Positions 16,788 through 25,845 of a stretch of DNA of 64,000 nucleotides are shown piece by piece. Within the stretch, counting starts at the first letter, position 1. Each line of letters opens with the position of its first letter. The notes below the pieces were generated by a model. That model did not search any database. It was not told the origin of the DNA and was given only the letters and a program-made list of their open reading frames with translations. The stretch lies in contig NZ_RQRS01000016.1 in the NCBI RefSeq assembly GCF_004335085.1, positions 26,856 through 90,855 on the forward strand. Direction: 5' to 3'. The DNA comes from Pedobacter nototheniae. Lineage in GTDB: Bacteria; Bacteroidota; Bacteroidia; Sphingobacteriales; Sphingobacteriaceae. Both the position numbers and the translations under genes were made by a program.

Positions 16788-17252
16788 TTATTTATCTAAA
16801 ATAACTACACCTTTAGCTTCAAAGGCAAGTTCTTTTTTAGGATCAGTAATTTTGGCTACTTCCTCTGCAGATTTGTGCGCATCTTCAGCGTAATGACGTA
16901 ATGTTTCTACCGAGATGGTTTGTTTTTTAGCTATGCCATCTAAAACTACGTTTTTACCAACAATATCCATTGGCATAAAGAAAGCGTAATCTTTAAATGT
17001 AACACGCATTGGTTCGCCATTTGGCATTTCTAAAGTCATCCAGCAGCCTTTCTTCTTGCAAACATCAACCACCTTACCTTCAATCTTCATATCAGCAGCT
17101 TTTTTATCGCCCATAGCAGCTTCCATTTTTGCAGCAGGCTTTACATCGCCTGGCTTAACTTCTTCACCAAATTTTTGTCCTTTGTATTCTGTTTGAGCAA
17201 AAGCAAAAGCGGTTATCAAACAGAAGCTTAAGCTTAAAATAATTTTTTTCAT
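16788..17252 (-). CDS. DUF4920-domain periplasmic protein
   Basis: Protein of 154 residues with a signal peptide (MKKIILSLSFCLITAFAFAQ). The core reads GKVVDVCKKKGCWMTLE, MRVTFKDYAFFMPMD, VETLRHYAEDAHKSAEEVAKIT and FEAKGVVILDK, which is the DUF4920 pattern. The CKKKGCWM segment has two Cys separated by four residues and could bind metal or form a disulfide. The function of the family is unknown. It is a single-gene unit. Confidence 0.85.
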   Translation of the reverse strand: MKKIILSLSFCLITAFAFAQTEYKGQKFGEEVKPGDVKPAAKMEAAMGDKKAADMKIEGKVVDVCKKKGCWMTLEMPNGEPMRVTFKDYAFFMPMDIVGKNVVLDGIAKKQTISVETLRHYAEDAHKSAEEVAKITDPKKELAFEAKGVVILDK

Positions 17253-17583
17253 TTGATTAATTTTATTTAATTCCGGTTATCTAATCCAAAGTTATTTAAA
17301 ATTTTTCTAAATAAAATGCCAAAAAAAATCCTCGCTAGCTTTCACTAACGAGGAAAATCATCCCTATTGTTATAGATCACATCCCATGATGTACAACATG
17401 TAACCTTAGGCAAATGTTAATCCAAAAACTTATAGGTCGTTTTTTGTATTTTAAATTACTGGTTATTAGCGTGTTATGTTTTTTATGTGCTTATGCCAAG
17501 AAAAATAGAATTGGGGAATTGGGAGTTTTTTTTCTCGATTTGTAGAAAAACGTTGCCTGTATTCCACGATTATTTTTTGCTTA
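17253..17583. other. 331-bp intergenic region
   Basis: No coding frame. On the minus strand it holds a long transcribed-looking stretch ending in a strong terminator (17321-17353). The interval 17354-17583 downstream of radA is either a long radA 3' UTR or hosts a small RNA; see the findings. Confidence 0.5.
17321..17353 (-). terminator. Minus-strand terminator, radA 3' UTR or small-RNA end
   Basis: On the minus strand CCTCGTTAG-tgaaag-CTAGCGAGG (one G-U pair) is followed by A and a run of eight T. It lies about 230 nt past the radA stop. Confidence 0.8.
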
Positions 17584-18960
17584 TTAACCAAAAATGAGAT
17601 TAAATACTTCCTCTATTTTACTTACGGCCTTTATTTCAATAGTATATTTTTCGATTGCAATACCTTTTAAATTATACTTTGAAATATAAATGGTTTCAAA
17701 GCCAAGTTTATCTGCTTCAGCAATTCTTTGCTCAATCCTATTTACTGCTCTTATCTCACCAGATAAGCCAACCTCCGCGGCAAAACAGTTTTTAGAAGAA
17801 ACAGCTATGTCCTGATGTGATGAAATAATTGCAATTAAAACAGCAAGATCAATAGCAGGATCCTCTACCCGAATACCACCAGCAATATTTAAGAAAACAT
17901 CTTGTGCACTTAGCCTAAAGCCACAACGTTTTTCAAGCACAGCCAACAACATGTTCATTCTTTTGGTATCAAAACCAGTTGCCGATCGCTGTGGTGTACC
18001 GTAAGCAGCAGGACTAACCAGAGCCTGTGTTTCAATTAGCATTGGTCTGGCGCCTTCCAGCATTGCGGCAATGGCAATTCCACTTAATTCTTCATCACGC
18101 TGTGATAGTAATATTTCTGAAGGATTTGATACTTCTCGTAAACCACTTCCCTGCATTTCATAAATACCTAACTCTGCTGCCGCTCCAAACCTATTTTTAA
18201 TTGAACGTAAAATGCGATATACGTGGTGTCTGTCGCCCTCAAACTGTAAAACGGTATCAACCATGTGTTCCAGTATTTTAGGGCCTGCAATGGCTCCATC
18301 TTTAGTAATGTGGCCAATTAAAAAAACGGGTACGCCAGTTTCTTTCGCAAAGCGAAGTAATTCTGCTGTACATTCTCTTACTTGTGATACGCTGCCAGGA
18401 GTAGATTCTATATGTGCAGAGTGTAGGGTTTGAATGGAATCAACAACCAATATTTCGGGTTCCAGAATTTCTATTTGCTTAAAGATATTCTGTGTTGATG
18501 TTTCAGTTAAAATATAGCAATTGCCTGATGGTTGATCTGTAATCCTTTCGGCACGCATTTTTATTTGTTGTTCACTCTCTTCACCAGATATATAAAGTAA
18601 CTTTTTACCTTTTAAATTTAAGGCAAGTTGTAGCATTAAGGTAGATTTTCCTATTCCAGGTTCTCCACCAATTAAAATCAACGAACCTTCAACCAAACCG
18701 CCCCCTAAAACGCGATCTAATTCTTTATCACCAGTTAATATTCTTCTTTCTGTTGAGGATTGTATTTCGTCTACTTTGCTTGGTTTGCTTAATTTTCGAC
18801 TTGTAGTATCGCTTTTCCACGTGGGGATTGAAGCAGAAGTTTTTTCTACAATTTCTTCAACAAAGGTATTCCATTGGTTGCATGAAGGACATTTGCCCAA
18901 CCATTTTGCAGATTCGTATCCACAGCTTTGACAGAAGTATGCAGTTTTTGATTTTGCCAA
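17584..18960 (-). CDS. radA: DNA repair protein RadA
   Basis: Protein of 458 residues, normal RadA/Sms length. Domains in order: C4 zinc finger (Cys10, Cys13, Cys24, Cys27), RecA-like ATPase with Walker A GGEPGIGKST at 98-107, the RadA-specific KNRFG motif in the middle, and a Lon-like C-terminal domain (DLAVLIAIISS, GLSGEIRAVNRIEQRI). It drives branch migration of recombination intermediates during homologous recombination. It is transcribed alone, downstream of rng on the same strand, with the rng terminator between them. Confidence 0.96.
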   Translation of the reverse strand: MAKSKTAYFCQSCGYESAKWLGKCPSCNQWNTFVEEIVEKTSASIPTWKSDTTSRKLSKPSKVDEIQSSTERRILTGDKELDRVLGGGLVEGSLILIGGEPGIGKSTLMLQLALNLKGKKLLYISGEESEQQIKMRAERITDQPSGNCYILTETSTQNIFKQIEILEPEILVVDSIQTLHSAHIESTPGSVSQVRECTAELLRFAKETGVPVFLIGHITKDGAIAGPKILEHMVDTVLQFEGDRHHVYRILRSIKNRFGAAAELGIYEMQGSGLREVSNPSEILLSQRDEELSGIAIAAMLEGARPMLIETQALVSPAAYGTPQRSATGFDTKRMNMLLAVLEKRCGFRLSAQDVFLNIAGGIRVEDPAIDLAVLIAIISSHQDIAVSSKNCFAAEVGLSGEIRAVNRIEQRIAEADKLGFETIYISKYNLKGIAIEKYTIEIKAVSKIEEVFNLIFG

Positions 18961-19062
18961 TTGATTTCAGATTTTAGATTTACGAATTTAAATTTTACTA
19001 TGTAGAAAAGCAGATGTTTTTTTGAACAATCTTATCAGGAAGATCAATTTTGCTATAAAACA

Positions 19063-19091
19063 AAAAGCCTGATTTCTAAAAATCAGGCTTT
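19063..19091 (-). terminator. Terminator of rng
   Basis: AAAGCCTGATTT at 19064-19075 pairs with AAATCAGGCTTT at 19080-19091 around a 4-nt loop; on the minus strand a T-rich tail follows. It starts 20 bp after the rng stop. Confidence 0.9.
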
Positions 19092-19111
19092 CCGCTAAAT
19101 GTTATTTTGAA

Positions 19112-20662
19112 TTATAACTTAATTTCTTCGTCTTTTGAAGAGATAAAATGGAACTCATTTAAATAATATGATGATTGAGCCTTAACTTTTATCCATTGGC
19201 CATATTTAAAGAACCAACGGCGTTGTAAGTTGAAAATTCCTTTCGTTATGTAAGCTTCAATATAAGGGTGAACACAAAGTGTAACGCCTTTTTCATTTTG
19301 CTCTCTTAAAATATAATTCAGGTTATTTTCAATATCATCCATCAAAACGATACTCGCTTTAATTTCTCCGGTACCACCACATGCCGGACATTTTTCTACC
19401 GTAACAATGTTCATTTCCGGGCGAACTCGTTGTCTGGTAATTTGTACCAAACCAAATTTACTCGGAGGCAAAATTGTGTGTTTTGCTCTATCCAACAACA
19501 TCAGCTCACGCAAATAGTCGAATAGCATTTTACGGTTTGTTGGCTTGTGCATATCGATAAAATCGATTACAACAATGCCGCCCATATCACGTAAGCGTAA
19601 TTGACGGGCAATTTCTTTAGCCGCTTCTTTATTTACCTGTAAAGCATTTTCCTCTTGGTTTTCTTTACTGGCTGTGCGGTTTCCACTATTCACATCTATA
19701 ACGTGTAGTGCTTCGGTATGTTCTACAACTAAGTAGGCGCCACCCGGTAAGTTTACTGTTTTGCCAAAAGCATTTTTAATTTGCTTTTCTATTCCAAAGT
19801 GTTCAAATATTGGTTCTTTTTGTTTGTACAGTTTAACAATCTTTTCCATTTCTGGAGAAATATCGTGTACATAAGAACGGATATCATCGTACAACTCTGG
19901 TGTACTCACGTAAACGTTTGTAAAATCAGGATTCAGAATATCACGAATTAACGTTGATGATCTGTCCATTTCTCCCCAAACTCTTTTTGAAGGTTCAGTT
20001 CCGGGCACTTTTTTAATGAAGCTTTCCCACTTGGCAATTAAATCTAAAAGATCTTTTTGCATTTCGGCAACTCCACGGCCTTCAGAAACTGTTCTGATAA
20101 TTACTCCAAAGTTTTGGGGCTTAATACTTTCAATAATCTTTTTTAAGCGATTACGTTCGGTATTACTTTTAATTTTTTTTGATATGGATATGGTATTGGA
20201 GAATGGCACCAGTACCACATACCTGCCGGCAATAGAAAGATCGGAGCTTAAACGTGGCCCCTTGGTTGAAATAGGCTCTTTGGCAATTTGTACCGGTAAG
20301 AGCATATTTTTGCTAAGCACATCAGAAATTTTGCCTGCCTTATTTATATCGGCTTCGAGCTTTAAATTATCTAATAATGTGCCTGTAACCGAGCCATTAC
20401 GCTTGATCTTTGTTAGCTTAATTAAAGATTGCACTTGAGGCCCCAAATCAAAGTAATGCAAAAATGCATCCTTTTCATAACCAACATCCACGAAAGCAGC
20501 ATTCAGACCGGGCATAATTTTTTTAATGCGGCCTAAATAAATATCGCCTACAGCGTAGTTATTATTGATTTGTTCTTTGTGAAGCTCAACAAGTTGTTTG
20601 TCTTCAATCAACGCTATGGTAACTCCGGCAGGAGTCGAATTGATAATTAATTCTTTTACCAA
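19112..20662 (-). CDS. rng: Ribonuclease E/G
   Basis: Protein of 516 residues, the length of RNase G. An S1 RNA-binding domain occupies about 38-130 (GDIYLGRIKKIMPGLNAAFV). The catalytic DNase I-like core has LHVIDVNSGNRT and GGIVVIDFIDM, whose two Asp bind Mg. The zinc-link region CPACGGTG needed for dimerisation follows. It processes and degrades single-stranded AU-rich RNA and matures rRNA ends. There is no long E. coli RNase E-type C-terminal scaffold. Confidence 0.95.
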   Translation of the reverse strand: MVKELIINSTPAGVTIALIEDKQLVELHKEQINNNYAVGDIYLGRIKKIMPGLNAAFVDVGYEKDAFLHYFDLGPQVQSLIKLTKIKRNGSVTGTLLDNLKLEADINKAGKISDVLSKNMLLPVQIAKEPISTKGPRLSSDLSIAGRYVVLVPFSNTISISKKIKSNTERNRLKKIIESIKPQNFGVIIRTVSEGRGVAEMQKDLLDLIAKWESFIKKVPGTEPSKRVWGEMDRSSTLIRDILNPDFTNVYVSTPELYDDIRSYVHDISPEMEKIVKLYKQKEPIFEHFGIEKQIKNAFGKTVNLPGGAYLVVEHTEALHVIDVNSGNRTASKENQEENALQVNKEAAKEIARQLRLRDMGGIVVIDFIDMHKPTNRKMLFDYLRELMLLDRAKHTILPPSKFGLVQITRQRVRPEMNIVTVEKCPACGGTGEIKASIVLMDDIENNLNYILREQNEKGVTLCVHPYIEAYITKGIFNLQRRWFFKYGQWIKVKAQSSYYLNEFHFISSKDEEIKL

Positions 20663-20765
20663 CAGCTACAGATTTTAAGGCTTTCGCCCATTAACAAATG
20701 GATAGTAAATAAGAAAACATTGATGTAGCATGAATTTATACAATAAAAAAAATCATATAAAAGTA

Positions 20766-20799
20766 TTTAAACCTCACAGTGTTTACCATGAGGTTTAAA
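20766..20799 (-). terminator. Terminator of the HU-TPR-mS38 unit
   Basis: TTTAAACCTCA at 20766-20776 pairs with TGAGGTTTAAA at 20789-20799. On the minus strand AT-rich sequence with a run of eight T follows. Confidence 0.65.
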
Positions 20800-20820
20800 A
20801 AGCTATATCAAAATAAGAAA

Positions 20821-20910
20821 CTATTTTTTCTTATGTCTGTTTTTTCTTAAACGTTTTTTACGTTTGTGGGTAGCCATTTTATGTCTTTTTCTTTTTTTAC
20901 CGCTTGGCAT
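20821..20910 (-). CDS. AURKAIP1/COX24-domain (mS38-like) mini-protein, 29 aa
   Basis: A 29-residue protein from ATG (minus strand at 20910) to TAG, beginning MPSGKKRKRHKMATHKRKK and consisting mostly of Lys, Arg and His. The KRKRHKMATHKRKKRLRK pattern matches the AURKAIP1/COX24 domain, whose mitochondrial member is ribosomal protein mS38. It is probably a small-subunit ribosome-associated protein. The gene sits 36 bp after the TPR gene, is followed by a terminator, and lies upstream of rng. It is short enough that standard gene callers may miss it. Confidence 0.8.
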   Translation of the reverse strand: MPSGKKRKRHKMATHKRKKRLRKNRHKKK

Positions 20911-20946
20911 AGTCTTAAGTTTTAAATGTTTTTATTAATCCGTTAA

Positions 20947-21822
20947 TTAATTTTTATTCTTTAGTTCAGCTACCTTCTTATCAATAAATGATGATAATGT
21001 AGGGTTTGCTGCTAATTTTTTGCTTTTTAAATAAGCATCAACTGCTTCTTTGTTTTTGCCTAAATTTTCTAAAGCAGTTGCTAAATAAAAGTAAGCTTCA
21101 GGTGTTGGTGCTTCTGCAATTACAGTATTAAAACGTGGTATTGCTTTGTCAAACTGACCTGATTTGATAGAGAATAATCCTAAATTCATGTTTGCTTTAA
21201 CGTTTTTAGGATCTTTAGCAACAACTTCAAGCAGCATTGCAATACCTTGCATTGGTGCGCCTAAGCCATTTACTATTGTAACCCCTAAACCTGTTTTGGC
21301 ATCAATGTTTGTAGCATCTTTCTCTAATGCATTTTTAAAAGATGTATTAGCTTTCTGCAATAAAGCAGGTTGAGCTAAGCTATCTTGTGTACTTTCAAAG
21401 GCTCTTAAAAACTTGTTTCCTGAGGCTAACCACGTTGATGATGATGGATTGCCTTCGGCTACAACTTCTAAATAAAGCGCAGATGGAGTAATTTGCTCTA
21501 CATCATCCCATTTCTGAGCTAATTGTTTCGCAAGTTCAATTTTCTCAGCACCCTTAGCATTTTGGTAACTGTTTTCTAAAACTGTAATGTCTTTAGCTAA
21601 ACTTTTATTAATTACATTTTTAGCAGCCTCTGATGCTTGAGTAATGCTTATAGAACCAGCAGCAGGCGCTTGAGATCCAGCCATTGGACCTGAAGTGGGC
21701 ATTTTGCCGTTTTCTTCTGTTGGTTTTACTAAACCCTTAATATCTCTTGTAAATAAAAATGCAACAAGCAATAAAATCGCTCCTATAATTATGGTTTGTT
21801 TTGATCTGATGCTGCTATTCAC
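20947..21822 (-). CDS. Membrane-anchored TPR protein
   Basis: Protein of 291 residues with a single N-terminal membrane segment (IIIGAILLLVAFLFT, about 11-25). A linker rich in Pro and Ser follows, then tetratricopeptide-like helices, clearest at about 175-275 (VKANMNLGLFSIKSGQFDKAIPRF, PEAYFYLATALENLGKNKEAV). It probably faces the periplasm and scaffolds protein contacts; partners are unknown. It starts 11 bp after the HU stop and so shares its transcript. Confidence 0.8.
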   Translation of the reverse strand: MNSSIRSKQTIIIGAILLLVAFLFTRDIKGLVKPTEENGKMPTSGPMAGSQAPAAGSISITQASEAAKNVINKSLAKDITVLENSYQNAKGAEKIELAKQLAQKWDDVEQITPSALYLEVVAEGNPSSSTWLASGNKFLRAFESTQDSLAQPALLQKANTSFKNALEKDATNIDAKTGLGVTIVNGLGAPMQGIAMLLEVVAKDPKNVKANMNLGLFSIKSGQFDKAIPRFNTVIAEAPTPEAYFYLATALENLGKNKEAVDAYLKSKKLAANPTLSSFIDKKVAELKNKN

Positions 21823-21833
21823 AATAGTATATT

Positions 21834-22133
21834 TTAAGCTTCTACTTTAATTTTTTTGTTATTTTTTACTTTATCAACAAAAACTTTTGCTGGTTTAAAG
21901 CTCGGAACAAAATGTTCTGGGATAATTATTGCAGTGTTTTTAGAGATGTTTCTCGCAGTTTTCTGTGCTCTCTTTTTAACAACAAAGCTTCCGAAGCCTC
22001 TTACGTATACATTTTCGCCGCCAATCATGCTAGTTTTGATAACTTTGAAAAATGCCTCAACCGTTTCCTGTACGTCAACCTTCTCAATTCCGGTTTTTGT
22101 TGATATTTCTGAAATAATATCTGCCTTAGTCAT
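21834..22133 (-). CDS. HU/IHF-family DNA-binding protein
   Basis: Protein of 99 residues with the HU fold: helical MTKADIISEISTKTGIEKVDVQETVEAFF, then the beta arm GENVYVRGFGSFVVKKRA, ARNISKNTAIIIPEHFVPSFKPAK (the arm has IIIPEHFVPSFKP). It bends and compacts DNA as a dimer. It is the first gene of an operon with the TPR protein and the mS38-like mini-protein. Confidence 0.93.
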   Translation of the reverse strand: MTKADIISEISTKTGIEKVDVQETVEAFFKVIKTSMIGGENVYVRGFGSFVVKKRAQKTARNISKNTAIIIPEHFVPSFKPAKVFVDKVKNNKKIKVEA

Positions 22134-22185
22134 ATTTTATTATTTATATATATTGTGTTTTAATATTATAACTGTTTTGGGGTTG

Positions 22186-22193
22186 CAAAAGTA
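22186..22193 (-). promoter_or_regulatory. Possible -7 box of the HU operon
   Basis: On the minus strand TACTTTTG matches TAnnTTTG, about 53 nt before the HU start. No clear TTG box at the usual distance (TTTCCC is there instead). Confidence 0.4.
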
Positions 22194-22301
22194 TTGCTTT
22201 TTAATGAGATAGGGAAATAAAAGATCATTTTTTTATCTGTGTTCTTATCACTGGAATGCAAGTTTTTTCAAAAACGAATAATTACACCGTAATTTGCACT
22301 A

Positions 22302-23357
22302 ATGATATTTCAAAATGAACTGATTAACTGGTACAATATAAATAAAAGAGATTTGCCCTGGAGGCATACTCAAGACGCTTATGTGATCTGGTTATCGGAA
22401 ATAATATTGCAACAAACTCGAGTAGAACAGGGCTTGCCATATTTCAATAAATTTTTAGATAATTTCCCTACCGTTTCTGACTTTGCTAACGCCGCAGAGG
22501 CTAAGGTGCTTAAATTATGGCAAGGATTGGGCTATTATTCCAGAGGTAGAAACATGCATGCAACAGCTCAAATAGTAATGAGTGATTTTGGTGGTATTTT
22601 TCCAACCTTACATGATGATTTAATTAAACTTAAAGGAATTGGTGAATATACAGCAGCAGCAATATCATCTTTTTCGGCAGGAGAAGCAAGAGCGGTTGTT
22701 GATGGAAATGTTTTTAGAGTTTTGGCTAGATATTTCGGAATAAGCACGGCCATTAATTCTCCGGCAGGTAAAAAAGAATTTTTTAAATTGGCAAATGAAC
22801 TGCTTTATCGCCCGGATCCTGCTTTGTATAACCAGGCAATTATGGAATTTGGAGCCATTCAATGTAAGCCTAAATCTCCTGAGTGCAATATTTGTCCTTT
22901 GAACCAAACTTGTTATGCTTTTGCACATAAACAGGTTAATTTATTGCCTGTTAAAATCGGAAAAGCGGAAAAAAAACTTCGTTTCTTTAACTATTTAGTT
23001 TGCCTGGATGATGAACAAATTTTGGTTAGAGAAAGACAGGCTGGAGATATTTGGCAGCATTTATATGATTTTCCTTGTATAGAAACAGAAGATATTTCAT
23101 CACCTGATGATTTCCAGCTTAAGGATAAAATTTCAGAATTATTCGGAAACGAAACAGCTTTAAGGCTTATAAGTTCTAAAAAGCATATTTTGACCCACCA
23201 AATTATACAAGTGCAATTTTTTGAGTTAAAAAATTATATATTTAACTTTAGTAAACAAAAGGAACTTAATTGGGTTTCTTTAAATAGATTAGAAGAATTA
23301 CCACAACCAAAAGTAATCCATGATTTTATAGTGGAAAACTTGGATCAATTAAGGTAG
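22302..23357 (+). CDS. mutY: A/G-specific adenine DNA glycosylase
   Basis: Protein of 351 residues, normal MutY length. It has the catalytic Glu33 (SEIILQQTRVE), a helix-hairpin-helix LKGIGEYTAAAI (110-121), catalytic Asp134 (VVDGNVFRV), and a [4Fe-4S] cluster site Cys188-x6-Cys195-x2-Cys198-x5-Cys204. The C-terminal NUDIX-like domain (FFNYLVCLDDEQILV...) recognises 8-oxoguanine. It removes adenine mispaired with 8-oxoG. It is divergent from HU and followed by ssb. Confidence 0.96.
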   Translation: MIFQNELINWYNINKRDLPWRHTQDAYVIWLSEIILQQTRVEQGLPYFNKFLDNFPTVSDFANAAEAKVLKLWQGLGYYSRGRNMHATAQIVMSDFGGIFPTLHDDLIKLKGIGEYTAAAISSFSAGEARAVVDGNVFRVLARYFGISTAINSPAGKKEFFKLANELLYRPDPALYNQAIMEFGAIQCKPKSPECNICPLNQTCYAFAHKQVNLLPVKIGKAEKKLRFFNYLVCLDDEQILVRERQAGDIWQHLYDFPCIETEDISSPDDFQLKDKISELFGNETALRLISSKKHILTHQIIQVQFFELKNYIFNFSKQKELNWVSLNRLEELPQPKVIHDFIVENLDQLR

Positions 23358-23417
23358 CGTAACTAACTGCCTTATGTAATGGTGATTATTGCGTAGAAAC
23401 TAACCAAAAAATATTTT

Positions 23418-23858
23418 ATGTCAGGGATTAACAAAGTTATTTTAGTAGGGCACTTAGGCAAAGATCCTGAAGTGCGGCATTTAGATGGTGGCGTAACTGT
23501 TGCCAGTTTTCCATTAGCAACTTCAGAAACTTATAATAAGGACGGGAAAAGGGTAGAGCAAACTGAATGGCATAATATTGTTTTATGGCGTGGACTTGCA
23601 GAGGTGGCTTCAAAATATCTACAAAAAGGAAAACTTGTTTACATAGAAGGCAAACTGAGAACCAGATCTTTTGAAGATAAAGAAAAGGTGAAAAAATACG
23701 TTACTGAAATCGTTGCAGAAAATTTTACAATGCTAGGAAGGAAGAGTGATTTTGAACAAACTCCATCAACGAGTGTGTTGCCACCTATTAACGAGAATAA
23801 AATACATGATGAGTTTACGATAAATCCATCAGATGAAAATGGTGATTTGCCTTTTTAA
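23418..23858 (+). CDS. ssb: Single-stranded DNA-binding protein
   Basis: Protein of 146 residues: an OB fold (MSGINKVILVGHLGKDPEVR, WHNIVLWRGLAEVASKYLQKG) spans about 1-110 and a short acidic tail ends ENGDLPF, the conserved tip that binds partner proteins. It coats single-stranded DNA in replication and repair. It lies 60 bp after mutY on the same strand, so co-transcription is likely. A terminator follows. Confidence 0.95.
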   Translation: MSGINKVILVGHLGKDPEVRHLDGGVTVASFPLATSETYNKDGKRVEQTEWHNIVLWRGLAEVASKYLQKGKLVYIEGKLRTRSFEDKEKVKKYVTEIVAENFTMLGRKSDFEQTPSTSVLPPINENKIHDEFTINPSDENGDLPF

Positions 23859-23872
23859 AAAGGAATTCAAAT

Positions 23873-23905
23873 AAAAAAGTCCCGGCATTTGTCGGGACTT
23901 TTTTA
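23873..23905. terminator. Bidirectional terminator between ssb and glmS
   Basis: AAAAAAGTCCCG pairs with CGGGACTTTTTT around an 8-nt loop, between two convergent genes. Confidence 0.93.
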
Positions 23906-23918
23906 TTTTATAATATTT

Positions 23919-25757
23919 CTATTCTACTGTTACAGATTTAGCCAAATTTCTTGGTTGATCTACATTGCAGCCACGCATTACAGCAATGTGGTATGAAAGT
24001 AGCTGAAGTGGGATAGTGGCAAGCAGCGGTAAAAATGCTTCATTAGCATCCGGAATTTCGATGCAATAATCTGCCATTTTCTTAACTTCTGTGTCTCCTT
24101 GAGTTACAATAGCAATTACTTTACCTTTTCTAGCTTTTACCTCTTGGATATTACTAATCACTTTTTCATAAGATGAATTTTGGGTTGCAATAAATACAAC
24201 AGGCATTTCTTCATCAATTAAAGCGATAGGGCCGTGTTTCATCTCAGCAGCAGGATAACCTTCGGCATGAATATATGAAATCTCCTTAAGCTTTAAAGCG
24301 CCCTCTAATGCCACAGGGAAACCGCTACCTCTACCTAAGAATAAACAATTTGTAGAATCTTTAATTTGAGCAGCAACTTCTTTAATAAGGTCATTAGATT
24401 CTAAAGCCAATTGTATTTTTTCAGGAATATGATCTAGCTCGGTTAAAAGTTCAATCATTTTTGAAGTGGTAATTGTTCCTTTTTGTTGTGCCATATAAAA
24501 AGCCATCAAAGTAAGAACGGTTACTTGAGCTGTGAAAGCCTTAGTTGAGGCTACACCAATTTCAGGTCCTGCGTGTGTGTAAACACCTGCATGCGTTAAA
24601 CGAGGGATAGATGCACCTGCGACATTACAAATTCCGAAAATTGTAGCGCCTTTTTCCTTAGCCATTTCAATAGCGGCCATAGTATCAGCAGTTTCTCCAG
24701 ATTGTGAAATTGCAATTACTACATCTTTTTCAGTAATAATTGGATTACGGTACCTAAATTCAGAAGCATATTCAACCTCAACAGGGATGCGTGCATATTC
24801 TTCAATTAAATACTCACCAACTAAACCAGCATGCCATGAAGTACCGCAAGCAACGATAATAATACGGTCTATATTTTTAAGTTTTTCGGCAAATTCTTTA
24901 ATACCACCTAATTGTACCTTACCTTCTTCTGGGTAAATACGGCCACGCATACAATCTTTAATCGATCTAGGTTGCTCATAAATTTCTTTAAGCATAAAAT
25001 GCTCAAAGCCACCTTTTTCAAGCATCTCAAGCTTTAATTCAAGCTCTTGTACCAAAGGAGTTTGTATAACATTATCCAATCTTTTTACCAGAAGATCATT
25101 TTTGGTAATTAAAGCAATTTCGTTATCATTTAAATAGATTACATTTTTAGTGTATTCTATAATTGGAGTAGCATCAGAAGCAATAAAATATTCGCCCTCT
25201 CCTACACCTATAACCATCGGACTTCCTTTTCTGGCTGCAATTAAACGATCAGGATTTTCTTTATCCATAATCACAATTGCATAAGCGCCTATAACTTCGT
25301 TAAGCGCTAAGCGAACAGCTTCAAGTAAGTCTATTTGCTCCATCTTTTGAATTTCTTCAATAAGGTGAATCAATACTTCTGTATCTGTATCACTTTTAAA
25401 TTCATGCCCACGGTTGGTTAGTTCTTCCTTTAAAGTAGCATAGTTTTCTATAATGCCGTTGTGGATGATAGAAAGTTTGCCATTATTAGAAGTATGCGGG
25501 TGCGAGTTACGATCCGAAGGAACGCCATGAGTTGCCCATCTAGTATGCCCCATACCAATAGATCCGGTAAGGTCTTGATCTTTAGCAAATTCTTCTAATA
25601 CGGCAACTTTACCTGCCTTTTTATAAATATGTTGTCCGCTATCATTCATCAGGGCTATCCCTGCGCTATCATAACCGCGATATTCTAATCTTTTTAGGCC
25701 TTTTAAAACAATTGGCCAGGCTTCTCTATAGCCAATATAACCTACAATTCCACACAT
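23919..25757 (-). CDS. glmS: Glutamine-fructose-6-phosphate aminotransferase (isomerizing)
   Basis: Protein of 612 residues from the ATG at 25757; this start places Cys2 of MCGIVGYIGYREAW as the N-terminal nucleophile after Met removal, so the eight residues upstream in the longer frame must be excluded. Residues 1-230 are the glutaminase domain (HTRWATHG, NGIIENY). Two SIS domains follow (ACGTSWHAG, SQSGETADT), with AKSVTVE at the end. It makes glucosamine-6-phosphate for peptidoglycan and lipid A. No glmS ribozyme is visible in the 32-nt leader or in the gap to the DUF4270 gene. Confidence 0.97.
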   Translation of the reverse strand: MCGIVGYIGYREAWPIVLKGLKRLEYRGYDSAGIALMNDSGQHIYKKAGKVAVLEEFAKDQDLTGSIGMGHTRWATHGVPSDRNSHPHTSNNGKLSIIHNGIIENYATLKEELTNRGHEFKSDTDTEVLIHLIEEIQKMEQIDLLEAVRLALNEVIGAYAIVIMDKENPDRLIAARKGSPMVIGVGEGEYFIASDATPIIEYTKNVIYLNDNEIALITKNDLLVKRLDNVIQTPLVQELELKLEMLEKGGFEHFMLKEIYEQPRSIKDCMRGRIYPEEGKVQLGGIKEFAEKLKNIDRIIIVACGTSWHAGLVGEYLIEEYARIPVEVEYASEFRYRNPIITEKDVVIAISQSGETADTMAAIEMAKEKGATIFGICNVAGASIPRLTHAGVYTHAGPEIGVASTKAFTAQVTVLTLMAFYMAQQKGTITTSKMIELLTELDHIPEKIQLALESNDLIKEVAAQIKDSTNCLFLGRGSGFPVALEGALKLKEISYIHAEGYPAAEMKHGPIALIDEEMPVVFIATQNSSYEKVISNIQEVKARKGKVIAIVTQGDTEVKKMADYCIEIPDANEAFLPLLATIPLQLLSYHIAVMRGCNVDQPRNLAKSVTVE

Positions 25758-25778
25758 GTTTTTATAAATAAATTGGGT

Positions 25779-25804
25779 CAAATATAATAAACAAACGTTT
25801 GTTT
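25779..25804 (-). promoter_or_regulatory. glmS upstream site: -7 box and 16-bp palindrome
   Basis: On the minus strand TATATTTG (25779-25786) matches the -7 consensus. Immediately upstream is the perfect palindrome AAACAAACGTTTGTTT at 25789-25804, in the position of an operator. No TTG box is found at the usual distance. Confidence 0.45.
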
Positions 25805-25845
25805 GCGTAGCTAGAGGGTATTTTTTTAATGAAGATTTGGTGAAT

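Noticed and set aside
25758..25781. Longer N-terminus for GlmS
   Set aside because: The catalytic Cys must be residue 2, so Met at 25757 is the start.
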